Assembly: GCF_004362145.1 (NCBI RefSeq)
Contig: NZ_SNXC01000013.1
Location: forward strand, 269,327-333,326
Direction of reading: 5' to 3'
Length of the DNA: 64,000 bases
From: Marinomonas balearica
Lineage (GTDB): Bacteria > Pseudomonadota > Gammaproteobacteria > Pseudomonadales > Marinomonadaceae
Part shown: in pieces, positions 1 to 9,758 of the stretch
Layout: each line of letters begins with the position of its first letter
Position numbering within the stretch: position 1 is the stretch's first letter
Made by a program: the position numbers and the translations under genes
Notes under the pieces: generated by a model
Told to the model about the DNA's origin: nothing
The model's database searches: none
What the model saw: only the letters and a program-made list of their open reading frames with translations

Positions 1-984
1 CAAACAACCTATAAACACGCCTTGCACAACAAACACTTGCATAACCTGACCCGAAGTAAGCCCCATTGTACGCAATATCGCAATATCGCTTTGCTTATCC
101 GTAACGACCATCACAAGAGTAGAGACAATATTGAACGCTGCAACTGCCACTATAAGTGTTAACAGCAAGCCAATCATGGTCTTTTCCATTTTAATAGCTT
201 GAAATAAATTGCCATGCGTTCTCGTCCAATCACTAATGCGGTTTTGGCCAGGAACAGCTCTAGCAATATCCCAGATTTTAGAAGGCGCATCAAATAAGTC
301 ATCAAAACTGATCCTTAACGCTTCAACTTTATTAGAAGGGTAGCGCTTCAATTTCGCGGCATCGGCGATATTAATATACGCCAAGGAACTGTCTAGCTCG
401 GCACCCACCGAGAATGTGCCCACAACGGTGAATCGCTTGAGTGTTGGAGTAACGCCTGCAATTGACACATTCGCCTTCGGCAAAAGAGCAGTAACTTTGT
501 CGCCAACACGAACACCTAGCATTTTCGCTAACTGAGAACCAAGAACAATGCCGAATTTTTGATTCTTTAGCGCGTCTAGCGAACCGCTTTTCATATTTTC
601 ATCTAGAATGGAAATTTTAGATTCCATATCGGTATCGATTCCATTTAACAGTGCTCCGTGCACACCTCGGGTCGATTGAAACATTACTTGCGCTTGAATG
701 TGAGGTGCCACACCCACAACACCAGGCATTTTGCTGACCATTTTGGCCGTAGATTGCCAATTTTGAAGTATTGGATCTCCCCACACTGTTGCATGCGGAA
801 CCATCCCCAATATGCGCTGGCGAAGCTCTCTATCAAACCCGTTCATAACAGACAAAACAGTAATAAGTACTGCTACACCCAACGTTATTCCAGCAATTGA
901 AGAAAAGCTAATAAATGATATAAAGTGATTTTTACGCTTTGCTCGAGCGTATCTAAGTCCAATTTTTACGGGTAGCAAGTTCAA
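1..984 (-). CDS. lolC: LolC/LolE-family lipoprotein-releasing ABC transporter permease (3' part outside window)
   Basis: Inner-membrane permease of the LolCDE system, which hands outer-membrane lipoproteins to LolA. The visible 328 codons read KIGLRYARAKRKNHFISFIS, then a first membrane segment (GITLGVAVLITVLSVMNGF) followed by the family signature NGFDREL, a long periplasmic domain, and a second membrane segment (IGLLLTLIVAVAAFNIVSTLV) before a TDKQSDIAILRTMG loop typical of LolC/LolE and FtsX-like permeases. The C-terminal helices lie beyond position 1. I chose the TTG at 982-984 because GGAAG sits 6 bases upstream and no in-frame ATG precedes the upstream TAA. LolC and LolE cannot be separated with certainty from this fragment. 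lolD is not visible and would lie outside the window. Confidence 0.85.
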   Translation of the reverse strand, partial: MNLLPVKIGLRYARAKRKNHFISFISFSSIAGITLGVAVLITVLSVMNGFDRELRQRILGMVPHATVWGDPILQNWQSTAKMVSKMPGVVGVAPHIQAQVMFQSTRGVHGALLNGIDTDMESKISILDENMKSGSLDALKNQKFGIVLGSQLAKMLGVRVGDKVTALLPKANVSIAGVTPTLKRFTVVGTFSVGAELDSSLAYINIADAAKLKRYPSNKVEALRISFDDLFDAPSKIWDIARAVPGQNRISDWTRTHGNLFQAIKMEKTMIGLLLTLIVAVAAFNIVSTLVMVVTDKQSDIAILRTMGLTSGQVMQVFVVQGVFIGCL

Positions 985-1114
985 GTGAATCTTCCATTCT
1001 TATAAATAATGCAGTCTCTATGACATTGGAGAAATATATAAGTTTCCAACTTCTTTGGAGTATTACCTCAGCTCATGTCTAAATAAAGCGCTCCTGCATC
1101 CATCTATTAAAAAC

Positions 1115-1142
1115 AAAAAGGGGCTTATTTAAGCCCCTTTTT
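1115..1142 (-). terminator. Rho-independent terminator after purC
   Basis: A 12-bp perfect stem (AAAAAGGGGCTT / AAGCCCCTTTTT) with a 4-base loop lies 15 bases past the purC stop. Read on the minus strand it ends in a T run, so it should end the dapA-bamC-purC transcript and insulate the lol gene. Confidence 0.85.
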
Positions 1143-1157
1143 TACGGTCATGGCGTT

Positions 1158-1874
1158 TTAAGCATCAAAATCAATACCGATACGACGACCAACGTCTTCG
1201 TAGGCTTCAATCACACCACCCAAACCTTGGCGAAAGCGATCTTTGTCAAGCTTCTCTTTAGTTTCAGCATCCCAAAGTCGACAACCATCAGGAGAAAATT
1301 CATCTCCTAAAACAACCTCGCCATTGAATAAACCAAATTCCAACTTGTAATCAACCAAAATCATCCCGCCTTCAGCAAACAATGCTTTTAAAACATCATT
1401 TACTTGATAGGTTAGCGTTTTTGCTTCAGCTAAGTGCGCTACATCAGCCCAGCCGAACGACTCCACATGAGATTCATTGATCATAGGATCACCTAACTCA
1501 TCGTTTTTCAAAAACAACTCAAACGTAGGTGGTGTCAACTCAAGGCCTTCTTCGACGCCCAAGCGACGACATAGGCTTCCCGCAGCAACATTTCGTACAA
1601 CGCACTCAACAGGCATCATATCAAGACGCTTTACCAACGCCTCGTTGTCGCTTAACAATGCTTCGAAGTGTGTTGGTATACCAGCTTCTTCTAGTTTTTG
1701 CATAATAAACGCATTAAATTTGTTGTTTACCATGCCTTTTCGATTCAACTGCTCAACCTTTTTGCCATCAAAAGCTGAGGTATCGTCGCGGAATACGAGA
1801 ACCATTTTGTCAGGATCATCTGTACGAAATACAGATTTTGCCTTACCTGCATATAGCTCTTGTCGTTTTTCCAT
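1158..1874 (-). CDS. purC: Phosphoribosylaminoimidazole-succinocarboxamide synthase (SAICAR synthase)
   Basis: Joins CAIR and aspartate in step 8 of de novo purine synthesis; cytosolic. The 238-residue protein has the expected length and begins [16 protein letters not shown], with the phosphate/ATP-binding [11 protein letters not shown] segment, [13 protein letters not shown], and the signature [13 protein letters not shown] near residue 190. The open frame extends 34 codons further upstream, but that part is not family-like, and GGAGA stands just before the chosen ATG. It is last in a dapA-bamC-purC run, the same order as in E. coli. Confidence 0.97.
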   Translation of the reverse strand: MEKRQELYAGKAKSVFRTDDPDKMVLVFRDDTSAFDGKKVEQLNRKGMVNNKFNAFIMQKLEEAGIPTHFEALLSDNEALVKRLDMMPVECVVRNVAAGSLCRRLGVEEGLELTPPTFELFLKNDELGDPMINESHVESFGWADVAHLAEAKTLTYQVNDVLKALFAEGGMILVDYKLEFGLFNGEVVLGDEFSPDGCRLWDAETKEKLDKDRFRQGLGGVIEAYEDVGRRIGIDFDA

Positions 1875-1905
1875 TGAAGGGTCTCCGATTATGTCTGTGA
1901 GGGTA

Positions 1906-3009
1906 TTAATTTTTCGATAGCAATGAAAGCAATCGATATGAAATAAGCAATGGGTACTCTGCTGCTGAAGTATCAATCTCTAAAAGGATACCTGATGCCT
2001 GCCTAATCAGCTTGACGGGATACTCCCGCTCTTGCCATGTCACATCATCGAGATCTTTACGCCTAACATTGAACCATTTAACTTCTTCTGCGTGCCCAGG
2101 AAGCGGAGATGTCAAGGGTACAACATCACCCACTCTAGCAACCTGATCACTAGGCACTACAGAGATGAACAATTGAGCATCACGTAAGTCAGAATACAAC
2201 AAAGGATTGCGATCAACCCTATCTTTAATCTGAGCCAACTGAACATTCTCTACACCAAGATAGAATGCTAAATTGCCATTTAAAGCAGACCAAATAGCGT
2301 CTTTTTCCAACGTTTTATTTTCACGTTTCGATAGAATAACAGACCCAGTGTCTAGGTTTTGAGCCAAACTACGCCAAAATTCAATCACTTGCTCATGCGT
2401 AGCATCATCTCCCACCGGAGACTGCCAATCGCTGTACTCATCACCTTTTTTAAATCGAATAGACACTTCTAATTGTGTCTGTCCCGTCAGCGGAGCATCC
2501 ATCACCCTATATCGCCAAATCACCTCTTCTAGAGGTAAGCGCGTAATTTTGCTCCAAATACGCTTAAGCTTTCCCGTCGCTTTGAGTGTGTGGGGCAAAG
2601 TGGAAATAACATTATCTGCTTGGGATTCAGCAATCCCCTCTTCTCCATATAATGCATTCAAGTAGTTCTGGATTAAGCGCTTCGTTGTTGTGACTGGCGC
2701 AGGCACATCAAGAATGACAACCGACTCTTTTTCAAGGATGTCTATTTGCGCCATCTGCGAATAAACAAAAGGCGCTCTAGGTGCTTCAAATTCACCCGTT
2801 GCAGTATAAGAGTCAATTTTTGATTCATTTGGAATCTGTAACTTATCGTTCGGTACGTGACTGCCTTGAGGCATTTCCAGCTTTTTAGTTGCGGCTTGGC
2901 TGTCTTGATAATCAAGACCGTGGTCTTTAACAATGGATGAGCATCCATTGAGTGCAGCAATGCAAACCGAAGCAGAGACCACAAGAGAAAATCGTTTATA
3001 TAAGCCCAT
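1906..3009 (-). CDS. bamC: Outer-membrane assembly lipoprotein BamC
   Basis: Lipoprotein partner in the BAM complex that inserts beta-barrel proteins into the outer membrane. The 367-residue protein starts with a lipoprotein signal ending in LNGCSS (acylated Cys near residue 23), followed by an unstructured segment with YDSQ/IPNESK-like stretches and then two helix-grip-type domains, as in BamC. Sequence is divergent from E. coli, which is usual for BamC; the position between dapA and purC supports the call. Its start codon shares one base with the dapA stop (TAATG), suggesting translational coupling. Confidence 0.88.
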   Translation of the reverse strand: MGLYKRFSLVVSASVCIAALNGCSSIVKDHGLDYQDSQAATKKLEMPQGSHVPNDKLQIPNESKIDSYTATGEFEAPRAPFVYSQMAQIDILEKESVVILDVPAPVTTTKRLIQNYLNALYGEEGIAESQADNVISTLPHTLKATGKLKRIWSKITRLPLEEVIWRYRVMDAPLTGQTQLEVSIRFKKGDEYSDWQSPVGDDATHEQVIEFWRSLAQNLDTGSVILSKRENKTLEKDAIWSALNGNLAFYLGVENVQLAQIKDRVDRNPLLYSDLRDAQLFISVVPSDQVARVGDVVPLTSPLPGHAEEVKWFNVRRKDLDDVTWQEREYPVKLIRQASGILLEIDTSAAEYPLLISYRLLSLLSKN

Positions 3010-3887
3010 TACTTAGTAATTCCTGCTTTAGCTAATGCATCACGAACTACATCATAATGCTCAGCAGAAAGAACAGTCAGAGGAAGTCGAATCCCCAAAT
3101 CGCATAACCCTAGCTCGGCACAAGCCCATTTAACTGGAATGGGATTAGATTCCACAAACAGTTTTTCATGAAGAACAGCTACTTTTGCATCTAACGATTC
3201 CGCCAATTCTTCATCACCAGCTATAGCCGCTTCCGCAGCTTGAGCCACCTGTTTTGGCGCGACGTTAGCTGTAACGGAGATATTTCCTTTACCGCCTAAC
3301 AACATTAGACCAACAGCGGTAGGGTCATCGCCAGAATAGACAGCGAACTCAGAAGGTGCTGACGCAATTAAATCCTTCGCTCGAGACAAATCACCAGTAG
3401 CATCTTTAATACCTACGATATTTTCAAATTCGGTCAGTCTTAGCACCGTCTCGTTAGACATATCACAAGCAGTACGCCCAGGAACATTGTATAAAATCTG
3501 TGGGATATCCACCGCCTCAGCAATTGCTTTGAAATGCTGAAATAAACCTTCTTGTGTTGGCTTGTTATAATATGGAGTCACCAATAAACAGGCATCAGCA
3601 CCCGCGTCTTTGGCTCTTTGAGTAAGATCGATGGCTTCATGAGTTGAATTCGCTCCGGTTCCGGCAATAACTGGGACACGACCTTTAACGGTATCAACAA
3701 CTTGGCGTATAACATCTGAGTGTTCTTCATACGTTAAAGTTGCCGACTCACCGGTTGTTCCTACCGCTACAATGCCGTGCGTACCGGCTTCCAAATGAAA
3801 CTCAATAAGTTCATCTAGCTTTTGCTTATCAACGTCGCCGTTGGACTTCATAGGGGTGATAAGCGCAACTAAACTACCTGTGATCAT
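3009..3887 (-). CDS. dapA: 4-hydroxy-tetrahydrodipicolinate synthase
   Basis: Condenses pyruvate with aspartate semialdehyde, the first committed step of lysine/diaminopimelate synthesis; cytosolic TIM-barrel enzyme. The 292-residue product matches family length and shows the GTTGES motif (43-48), catalytic Tyr133 in LYNVPGRT and the Schiff-base Lys161 in GIKDATGD. GGAG precedes the ATG. It heads the dapA-bamC-purC operon. Unlike E. coli and many relatives, no gcvR lies between dapA and bcp. A tandem repeat occupies its leader (listed separately). Confidence 0.97.
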   Translation of the reverse strand: MITGSLVALITPMKSNGDVDKQKLDELIEFHLEAGTHGIVAVGTTGESATLTYEEHSDVIRQVVDTVKGRVPVIAGTGANSTHEAIDLTQRAKDAGADACLLVTPYYNKPTQEGLFQHFKAIAEAVDIPQILYNVPGRTACDMSNETVLRLTEFENIVGIKDATGDLSRAKDLIASAPSEFAVYSGDDPTAVGLMLLGGKGNISVTANVAPKQVAQAAEAAIAGDEELAESLDAKVAVLHEKLFVESNPIPVKWACAELGLCDLGIRLPLTVLSAEHYDVVRDALAKAGITK

Positions 3888-3899
3888 TTCAAAACTCCA

Positions 3900-3938
3900 A
3901 TTAAAATTTTTAGCATGCCATTAAAATTTTTAGCGTGC
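3900..3938 (-). repeat. Tandem 19-bp repeat in the dapA leader
   Basis: Two copies of ATTAAAATTTTTAGCRTGC (one base differs) occupy 3900-3918 and 3920-3938, 12 to 51 bases upstream of the dapA ATG. Each copy carries the self-complementary core AAAATTTT. The 20-base period, about two helical turns, would suit a regulator or a promoter spacer, but I recognise no known operator and it is not a lysine riboswitch. Confidence 0.6.
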
Positions 3939-4178
3939 TAATAGTACCGTCGTGTTTAGGCGGAAACAACACGAGTTTGCCCTAATGTTAAGGATTTTTA
4001 TCAACAAAACACTTAAGGACTTACCAAATGACAAGCGTTTTCTAAAAATCCGGTACTTTACCCACCCGCAAGAACCTAAAACTCCGCCGAGTCATCCATA
4101 GGAAGATTTACACTCCCTCATGATCAATCTGTTAGACTATTGACACGATTATAATTTCAGCTCTTAAGGAGAAAACAC

Positions 4179-4628
4179 ATGAGCCTTAACATTGGCGACA
4201 TCGCGCCTAACTTCACATCAAAAGATCAAGATGGCAACGCACTTTCTTTGAGCGATTTTAGCGGTAAAAAAGTCGTTTTATACTTTTACCCGAAAGATTC
4301 AACCCCAGGATGTACAGCTCAAGCATGCAACCTTCGCGACAATTACAACACTTTGCTTGAACAAGGCTACATCGTCTTAGGGGTTAGTACAGATACAGAG
4401 AAGCGTCATTTAAATTTCATTAAGAAAAACGAACTACCTTTCCCCCTTATTTCCGATACGGAAAAAGAAGTCCACGACTTATACGACACATGGCAATTGA
4501 AAAAGTTCATGGGAAAAGAATACATGGGGACAGTTAGAACAACATTCATCATTGATGAAGACGGTAAAATAGAAGACATTATCACCAAAGTGAAGACGAA
4601 AGATCACACCGCTCAAATTCTAAAGTAA
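4179..4628 (+). CDS. bcp: Thiol peroxidase, Bcp/PrxQ-type peroxiredoxin
   Basis: Thioredoxin-dependent peroxidase that reduces hydrogen peroxide and organic peroxides in the cytosol. The 149-residue protein has the thioredoxin-like peroxiredoxin fold signature FYPKDSTPGCTAQAC, with peroxidatic Cys45 and a resolving Cys50 five residues on, the atypical 2-Cys PrxQ arrangement. AAGGAG is well placed before the ATG. It is divergent from dapA and convergent with the permease gene behind it; bcp followed by perM is also seen in E. coli. Confidence 0.95.
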   Translation: MSLNIGDIAPNFTSKDQDGNALSLSDFSGKKVVLYFYPKDSTPGCTAQACNLRDNYNTLLEQGYIVLGVSTDTEKRHLNFIKKNELPFPLISDTEKEVHDLYDTWQLKKFMGKEYMGTVRTTFIIDEDGKIEDIITKVKTKDHTAQILK

Positions 4629-4650
4629 CCCGCGCAAGCACAATACTGCT

Positions 4651-4696
4651 CCACCTCCAGCTATCACACGAAACACACATTCTGTGCTGGAGGTGG
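4651..4696. other. Hairpin between convergent bcp and perM genes
   Basis: An 11-bp perfect inverted repeat (CCACCTCCAGC / GCTGGAGGTGG) with a 24-base loop lies between the two convergent stops. It lacks a T run on either strand, so it may be a barrier or Rho-assisted terminator rather than a classical intrinsic one. Confidence 0.45.
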
Positions 4697-4733
4697 ATAC
4701 ATAACAAGAAACTCTATACTGAGTGCCGCCACA

Positions 4734-5804
4734 TCATCGATGGTACTGGCGATACTCCTGACTATCAGGCCACGCATTTATAATAGCTTTTACTAACGTA
4801 GCGAGCGGGATCGCAAAAAAGATCCCCCAAAAACCCCAAATCCCTCCAAAAAACAAAACAGCAACAATAATCGCTAAAGGGTGCAAATTTACCGCTTCCG
4901 AAAACAACAGTGGAACCAGTACGTTGCCATCAAGACCTTGCACAACCAGATATGCAGCGAACACATACCAAAATTCATTCGCCGTACCATGTTGATAAAA
5001 TGCAACCAAAACAACGGGCACTGTTACTGCAGCAGCACCTATATACGGAATCAGAACAGACATACCAACTAGCAGCGCTAACAGTTCAGCATAGCGCAAA
5101 CCAAGAAACCAAAAGACGATATATGTAACAACCCCAACTACGAGCATTTCAATAACTTTACCGCGAACGTAGTTTGCAATCTGATCGTTCATTTCATTCG
5201 CTATGTTTTTCATCATACTACGCTCTTGAGGAAGCCAGGAGGTTAAGTAGGCCAAAATTTTCTTTTGATCCTTAAGTAAAAAAAACATAACAAGCGGAAC
5301 CAGCACAAGGTAAATCGCGAGCGAAAACAGAGATGGAATACTTGATAAAGAAAACGAAACCACCCATTGCCCTAAACCAGCAAGCTCATTTGTTGCAGTA
5401 CTAATAACCTCCCGAATCGCTGACTCGCTAACGTAAGCCGAGTTTTCTTTTGCAAACGTCTCTAAAAAAATTTGCAAATCCAAAAACATTCGGGGGAGAT
5501 CGTTCACAAACCTTACAGCCTGCCTCCAAATTATTGGCACCATAACCCCGATAATCACAGAACAACTGACCACAAAGAAAATAAACACAATAGACACAGC
5601 AACATTGTGTCCGACACCTGCTTTCTTAAGCCGAACAACACCTCCCTGCAATAAAAAAGCAAGTACAATTGCAATCAATACCGGAGCAAGAATCCCACCC
5701 CAAAACGCAAGCACTAAGATACTTGTAGTAAGAAGCAGCATAAAAACAACAACTTCTTCGTTCGATAGGTACCTTTTAATTAATGAATCGACGATTTTAA
5801 ACAT
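4734..5804 (-). CDS. perM: AI-2E/PerM-family membrane permease
   Basis: Polytopic inner-membrane protein of the AI-2E transporter superfamily (DUF20), whose members are reported as exporters or ion/H+ antiporters; the substrate is unknown here. About eight hydrophobic helices are visible, with the family pattern YIVFWFLGLRYAELLALLVGMSVLIPYIGA and a C-terminal GGIWGFWGIFFAIPLATLVKA. I prefer the ATG giving MFKIVDSLIKRYLSNEE over a GTG five codons upstream that would overlap tusA by 11 bases, because PerM proteins usually begin this way. It lies 4 bases behind tusA and is probably cotranscribed. A second family member is at 55.6-56.7 kb. Confidence 0.87.
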   Translation of the reverse strand: MFKIVDSLIKRYLSNEEVVVFMLLLTTSILVLAFWGGILAPVLIAIVLAFLLQGGVVRLKKAGVGHNVAVSIVFIFFVVSCSVIIGVMVPIIWRQAVRFVNDLPRMFLDLQIFLETFAKENSAYVSESAIREVISTATNELAGLGQWVVSFSLSSIPSLFSLAIYLVLVPLVMFFLLKDQKKILAYLTSWLPQERSMMKNIANEMNDQIANYVRGKVIEMLVVGVVTYIVFWFLGLRYAELLALLVGMSVLIPYIGAAAVTVPVVLVAFYQHGTANEFWYVFAAYLVVQGLDGNVLVPLLFSEAVNLHPLAIIVAVLFFGGIWGFWGIFFAIPLATLVKAIINAWPDSQEYRQYHR

Positions 5805-5808
5805 AAAA

Positions 5809-6060
5809 TTAAACGTCACCTTTGCGTATTACAAACATATACACTCCATCGATTATTTGACTCTGTTCCATTATATACTCTGACATTTCTATGTATCTCG
5901 GGATATCTTTCATCGAACCTTCATCAGATGCAACAATACACAAACGCCCATTCATAGACATTTTAGTCAGCGCCATTTTAGTTTTAAGCAACGGCATTGG
6001 ACATCGATCTTCTAAAGCATCGATGAATACGTCATACTCCGTTGTATCAATGGGTAACAT
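5809..6060 (-). CDS. tusA: TusA/SirA-family sulfurtransferase
   Basis: Small cytosolic sulfur carrier. The 83-residue product has the defining CPMP motif with the persulfide-bearing Cys20 (DALEDRCPMPLLKTK) and the downstream pattern G.L.I.ASD.GS..DIP typical of the family. TusA members pass sulfur in tRNA thiolation, molybdenum-cofactor synthesis or sulfur oxidation; which one applies here is not shown. It lies directly upstream of the perM gene and divergently from the BepA-like protease gene. Confidence 0.92.
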   Translation of the reverse strand: MLPIDTTEYDVFIDALEDRCPMPLLKTKMALTKMSMNGRLCIVASDEGSMKDIPRYIEMSEYIMEQSQIIDGVYMFVIRKGDV

Positions 6061-6106
6061 CTATACACCTTTTTATCATTCTACTTCCTAGCTAACAACT
6101 TACATA

Positions 6107-7534
6107 ATGCAACGAATAACAAAAACCATTATCACTTTATTTGCACTACCAATTCTCGTACTGGGCTTGGCAACGTATTCTATTGCGGCAGATAAAATAC
6201 CGGACTTAGAAGCCATCAAAGATGAAAGAAGCCTTTCAAACCCATCTTATGTGCTTGGGCAATACTGGTTCCGCAAGTACAACGGCAGTAATGCACTTAT
6301 TGATTTTCCACCTGCTTATGAATATCTAAGCAATACTGTGAGCCAGCTGTCTTCCTATAGCAATTTGAACAACAAGACAGTAGAAACCTCACTGCTAAAT
6401 AGCACACAAGCCAACGCCTTCGTCCTACCTGGAAATCATCTATTTATCTACAGTGACATACTATCGCTAATCAAGGAAGAAGACGAACTTTACGCTCTAC
6501 TTGCTCACGAAATATCACACTTAGAATTACGACACTATGAGCGTCGCTTATATAATACCGAACAAGAGAAAAAAAGACTGCTTTTGCTACTCGCTGCGGG
6601 TGTTGCAGCAGCCATAATAGGAAAAGATGCCGACACAACATCTGCCCTTTGGATTGGCGGAATCGCAAACCAAGCAACAAATCAATTAGCGTATTCACGA
6701 GAAAACGAGCAAGAAGCCGATAGACGCGGACGCCAACTACTCAACAATATCGGAATACCTTCAGGTGCAATGACAAAACTCTTCAATGAATTCCTAAAAA
6801 ATTCACTTGGAGGAAATAAGCTTGAATTTCTATCTACACACCCACTTCCTCAAACAAGGTTAAGTGACTCGATTACTGGCGAATCACAAACACCTTTAAG
6901 CACTTCAATTTTAGAGAAAAACAACCAAAAGCAATATGGCTTTGGCTTTTTCAGGGCAACACTCATTGCATATCGCGCGTTACTAGATGATAGACCTTAT
7001 CGCTATATTCAAAACCAACAACTCAGTTCAGACGAGACGCTCTTTGCTCAAGCGATTGTTAGCTATCAATCAAACTCTCTACTCAACACCATTGAAACCC
7101 TGAACAAAATTGAATTAAGCAATCGCTTTACCGACTACTTACTTGTATTAACACACATTAAAAGCAACAACATATCAAAAGCAAAGCGTCAGCTAAATAA
7201 TAGGTTAGAGCTAGCACCAAACGACCCTATATTCGCTCCACTGTTAGCGCAGTTAGAAGACAACGAATACCTACCCTATTCTCTAAACGAACCTCAATTC
7301 GAATTAAGATTAAAATTAAAGAGCAACATAGACATTGCTGTCACTAAAGAAGACAACACATCTGCGCTCATTTATAAATCTTTAATGGAGTTTAATAAAG
7401 GCAAAGCCGACATTGCGCAAGGCCTAATCACACGAGCACAAAAGCAAGGAGGAGACAAAGCAACAACGGATAATTTACTGACCTATTATCAGAATATACT
7501 GGAAGCAGAAAAGGCCTCAGACATAACCCCTTAA
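6107..7534 (+). CDS. bepA: BepA-like periplasmic M48 metalloprotease with TPR region
   Basis: Periplasmic zinc protease/chaperone; BepA maintains LptD and BAM-dependent outer-membrane assembly. The 475-residue protein has a signal peptide ending near residue 28 (YSIAA), the zinc-binding HEISH at 134-138, the third ligand in NEQEADRRG, and an alpha-helical TPR-like C-terminal half. Length is close to E. coli BepA (487). The neighbourhood with perM and bcp is the E. coli one. No clear Shine-Dalgarno sequence precedes the ATG. Confidence 0.88.
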   Translation: MQRITKTIITLFALPILVLGLATYSIAADKIPDLEAIKDERSLSNPSYVLGQYWFRKYNGSNALIDFPPAYEYLSNTVSQLSSYSNLNNKTVETSLLNSTQANAFVLPGNHLFIYSDILSLIKEEDELYALLAHEISHLELRHYERRLYNTEQEKKRLLLLLAAGVAAAIIGKDADTTSALWIGGIANQATNQLAYSRENEQEADRRGRQLLNNIGIPSGAMTKLFNEFLKNSLGGNKLEFLSTHPLPQTRLSDSITGESQTPLSTSILEKNNQKQYGFGFFRATLIAYRALLDDRPYRYIQNQQLSSDETLFAQAIVSYQSNSLLNTIETLNKIELSNRFTDYLLVLTHIKSNNISKAKRQLNNRLELAPNDPIFAPLLAQLEDNEYLPYSLNEPQFELRLKLKSNIDIAVTKEDNTSALIYKSLMEFNKGKADIAQGLITRAQKQGGDKATTDNLLTYYQNILEAEKASDITP

Positions 7535-7562
7535 TTGCGACAGAAAAAAATCGGCAAAAACG

Positions 7563-7588
7563 AAAAAAGCCCCTACGAGGAGCTTTTT
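7563..7588. terminator. Bidirectional terminator between bepA and nadA
   Basis: GAAAAAAGCCCC pairs with GGAGCTTTTTC around a short loop, with an A run on one side and a T run on the other, between two convergent genes. Confidence 0.7.
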
Positions 7589-7615
7589 CATCAATTTCTT
7601 TTAGATAAATAGCGA

Positions 7616-8662
7616 CTAATTTACATTGAAATCTAGCATTCGCTGCAATGGAATCAACGCCTTGCGCCTAATTTCATGATCAACAAAGATTTCGCCATCA
7701 CTATTTTTTAACGAATCTCTTAACATTTCAAGGCTATTTAACGCCATCCAAGGACAATGAGCACAACTTCGGCACGTCGCTCCAGAACCCGCTGTGGGAG
7801 CCTCTACGAAACGCTTGTCAGGCGATGCCTGCCTCATCTTATAGAAGATCCCTCGATCCGTAGCAACAATAAAAGTACTGTTACTCATCTCTTGTGACGC
7901 CTTTAAAAGCTGAGAAGTAGATCCAACGACATCTGCGATCTCTACGACTGATGCAGGAGATTCAGGATGTACAAGAATCGCCGCGTCAGGGTAAACATTT
8001 TTTAAATCCTGTACACCCTTTGCTTTAAATTCTTCATGAACAATACAAGCACCGTCCCATAGAACCATATCTGCGCCAGTTTGCTTTTGAACATAGCCAC
8101 CTAGATGCTGATCTGGAGCCCAGATTATTTTTTCGCCTTGATCATGCAGATGCTCTACAACATCAAGCGCAATAGAGGAGGTAACCACCCAATCAGCTCT
8201 CGCCTTTACCGCAGCAGACGTATTGGCATACACCACCACTTTACGATCAGGATACTGATCACAAAAGGCCGAAAATTCGTCAGCAGGACAACCTATATCC
8301 AACGAACACGTCGCTTCCAAGGTAGGCATTAGCACTGTCTTCTCAGGGCTAAGGATTTTAGCAGTCTCTCCCATAAATTTCACACCAGCAACGACCAGTG
8401 TGCTAGCGGGATGATTCGCACCAAAGCGGGCCATCTCTAGAGAGTCGGCAATAACGCCACCCGTTTCTTCGGCCAACTCTTGAATCGCATCATCTGTATA
8501 ATAATGAGCAACAAGGACAGCATTTTTTTCCACCAAAAGATCTTTGATTTCCTGACGGATTATTTCGTTATCGAGAGAGGGTTGCTGCAGACTTTCTTCA
8601 GCTTCGGAAAGAAACTTTTGAACGGTCTCTCTCAATGCAATTTTATCAACAGACTGAGACAT
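7616..8662 (-). CDS. nadA: Quinolinate synthase A
   Basis: [4Fe-4S] enzyme that condenses iminoaspartate with dihydroxyacetone phosphate to quinolinate in NAD synthesis. The 348-residue product shows VAHYYTDD near the start, [14 protein letters not shown], and a C-terminal [11 protein letters not shown] with the cluster cysteines. The frame is open 8 codons upstream to a TTG, but the ATG preceded by AAGGGGG gives the family-like MSQSVDK start. It is transcribed away from the two tRNA-Lys genes and converges on bepA. Confidence 0.97.
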   Translation of the reverse strand: MSQSVDKIALRETVQKFLSEAEESLQQPSLDNEIIRQEIKDLLVEKNAVLVAHYYTDDAIQELAEETGGVIADSLEMARFGANHPASTLVVAGVKFMGETAKILSPEKTVLMPTLEATCSLDIGCPADEFSAFCDQYPDRKVVVYANTSAAVKARADWVVTSSIALDVVEHLHDQGEKIIWAPDQHLGGYVQKQTGADMVLWDGACIVHEEFKAKGVQDLKNVYPDAAILVHPESPASVVEIADVVGSTSQLLKASQEMSNSTFIVATDRGIFYKMRQASPDKRFVEAPTAGSGATCRSCAHCPWMALNSLEMLRDSLKNSDGEIFVDHEIRRKALIPLQRMLDFNVN

Positions 8663-8701
8663 CTTCGCCCCCTTAAAGGACTGCAATTGAAACCGGTGTA
8701 A

Positions 8702-8777
8702 TGGTGGGTCGTACTGGATTCGAACCAGTGACCAATTGATTAAAAGTCAACTGCTCTACCAACTGAGCTAACGACCC
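8702..8777 (-). tRNA. tRNA-Lys (UUU), copy 2
   Basis: A 76-base cloverleaf beginning GGGTCGTTAGCTCAG, with anticodon loop CTTTTAA (anticodon TTT), T-loop GGTTCGAATCC and encoded 3' CCA. It is identical to the copy 31 bases upstream and lies between that copy and nadA. Confidence 0.97.
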
Positions 8778-8808
8778 GGCACACCTATTGAAGGCTATAA
8801 AGAATTGT

Positions 8809-8884
8809 TGGTGGGTCGTACTGGATTCGAACCAGTGACCAATTGATTAAAAGTCAACTGCTCTACCAACTGAGCTAACGACCC
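8809..8884 (-). tRNA. tRNA-Lys (UUU), copy 1
   Basis: The same 76-base tRNA as the neighbouring copy, with TTT anticodon and encoded CCA. It begins 43 bases after the cpoB stop, so it may be processed from a tol-pal transcript or have its own promoter in the short gap. Confidence 0.97.
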
Positions 8885-8927
8885 AACGGGCGCGTATATT
8901 ACTGAACCCATTGGGAAATGCAAGCTT

Positions 8928-9758
8928 TTATTCCATATTATTTAAATAACCTGCAGCAAGCGTGGCTGAGTTCGTTCCCGCAAACTGTGAAACAACTTTT
9001 TGAAGAAACGCCTTAGCCTCATCCTTATTGCCAAGCTGGTCATTAACAATACCCAACTTATATGTCGCATCAGCGACCTTACTGTGATTTGGGAATTTCA
9101 TAACAACCATATTAAACTCGTCTAACGCCTCGCTAGGCTTACCTAGAACAAGTTTTAACTCTCCGAGCCAGTAATGCGCATTCCCTGTTAACGTATTAGA
9201 GGGGTAAACCAACACAAAGTCATCAAAGGCTTGTGCTGCCTCCTCAAACTTTTTCTCTCGAATTAGAGCATATGAGGCTTTGTAAGCACTTTTTGCCTCA
9301 TCGCTTGGCTCCGTAATCTCAACGACCGACAACGGACCCTCAGAAGAGCCACCCTCTAACTCTGTATTACTTCCATTTACGCCTGCACTTTGACTAATTG
9401 GAGCCACAGCAACAGGTGCCACTCCAACCTCTCCAGAAGGCTGCGTACTATTAGCACTCGAATTTACGGGCTCTTGGGGAGCCTGAGACGAAGCTGTAGA
9501 CATGATCAAGGAAATACGCTTATCCAGATCGATATAACGATCTTTTTGGCGCTCCTTAATTTTTTTCAACTCATATTCTTGCTCTTCAACCATACCTCTA
9601 AGCTGCTGAACCTCCTGTTGCAACGACTCAAGTTGAAACAATAAATCAGCTGCCGCAGCAGGGGACAACCCCTGAGCAGGAGAGTTAGCAAATGCAAAAG
9701 GGGCAGCCGAAGCTGCCACCAAAGCAATAGAGCGAATAACCGCCTTATTGAAACTCAT
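8928..9758 (-). CDS. cpoB: Cell division coordinator CpoB (YbgF), periplasmic TPR protein
   Basis: Periplasmic protein that links peptidoglycan synthesis (PBP1B) to Tol-driven outer-membrane constriction. The 276-residue protein has a signal peptide ending AFA near residue 24, a coiled coil at about 35-80 (LLFQLESLQQEVQQLRGMVEEQEYEL) matching the trimerising N-domain, a Ser/Pro/Gly-rich linker, and C-terminal TPR repeats from about 155 (AYKASYALIREKKFEEAAQA, AHYWLGEL, ATYKLG). Its start overlaps the pal stop (TAATG). It is last in the tol-pal operon. Confidence 0.95.
   Translation of the reverse strand: MSFNKAVIRSIALVAASAAPFAFANSPAQGLSPAAAADLLFQLESLQQEVQQLRGMVEEQEYELKKIKERQKDRYIDLDKRISLIMSTASSQAPQEPVNSSANSTQPSGEVGVAPVAVAPISQSAGVNGSNTELEGGSSEGPLSVVEITEPSDEAKSAYKASYALIREKKFEEAAQAFDDFVLVYPSNTLTGNAHYWLGELKLVLGKPSEALDEFNMVVMKFPNHSKVADATYKLGIVNDQLGNKDEAKAFLQKVVSQFAGTNSATLAAGYLNNME

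Noticed and set aside
1875..1976. N-terminal extension of PurC
   Set aside because: The upstream 34 codons are not family-like and a good ribosome-binding site precedes the internal ATG.
8702..8884. tRNA pair as an integration site
   Set aside because: The repeat is fully explained by two complete tRNA-Lys genes; there is no integrase and no foreign-looking DNA beside them.
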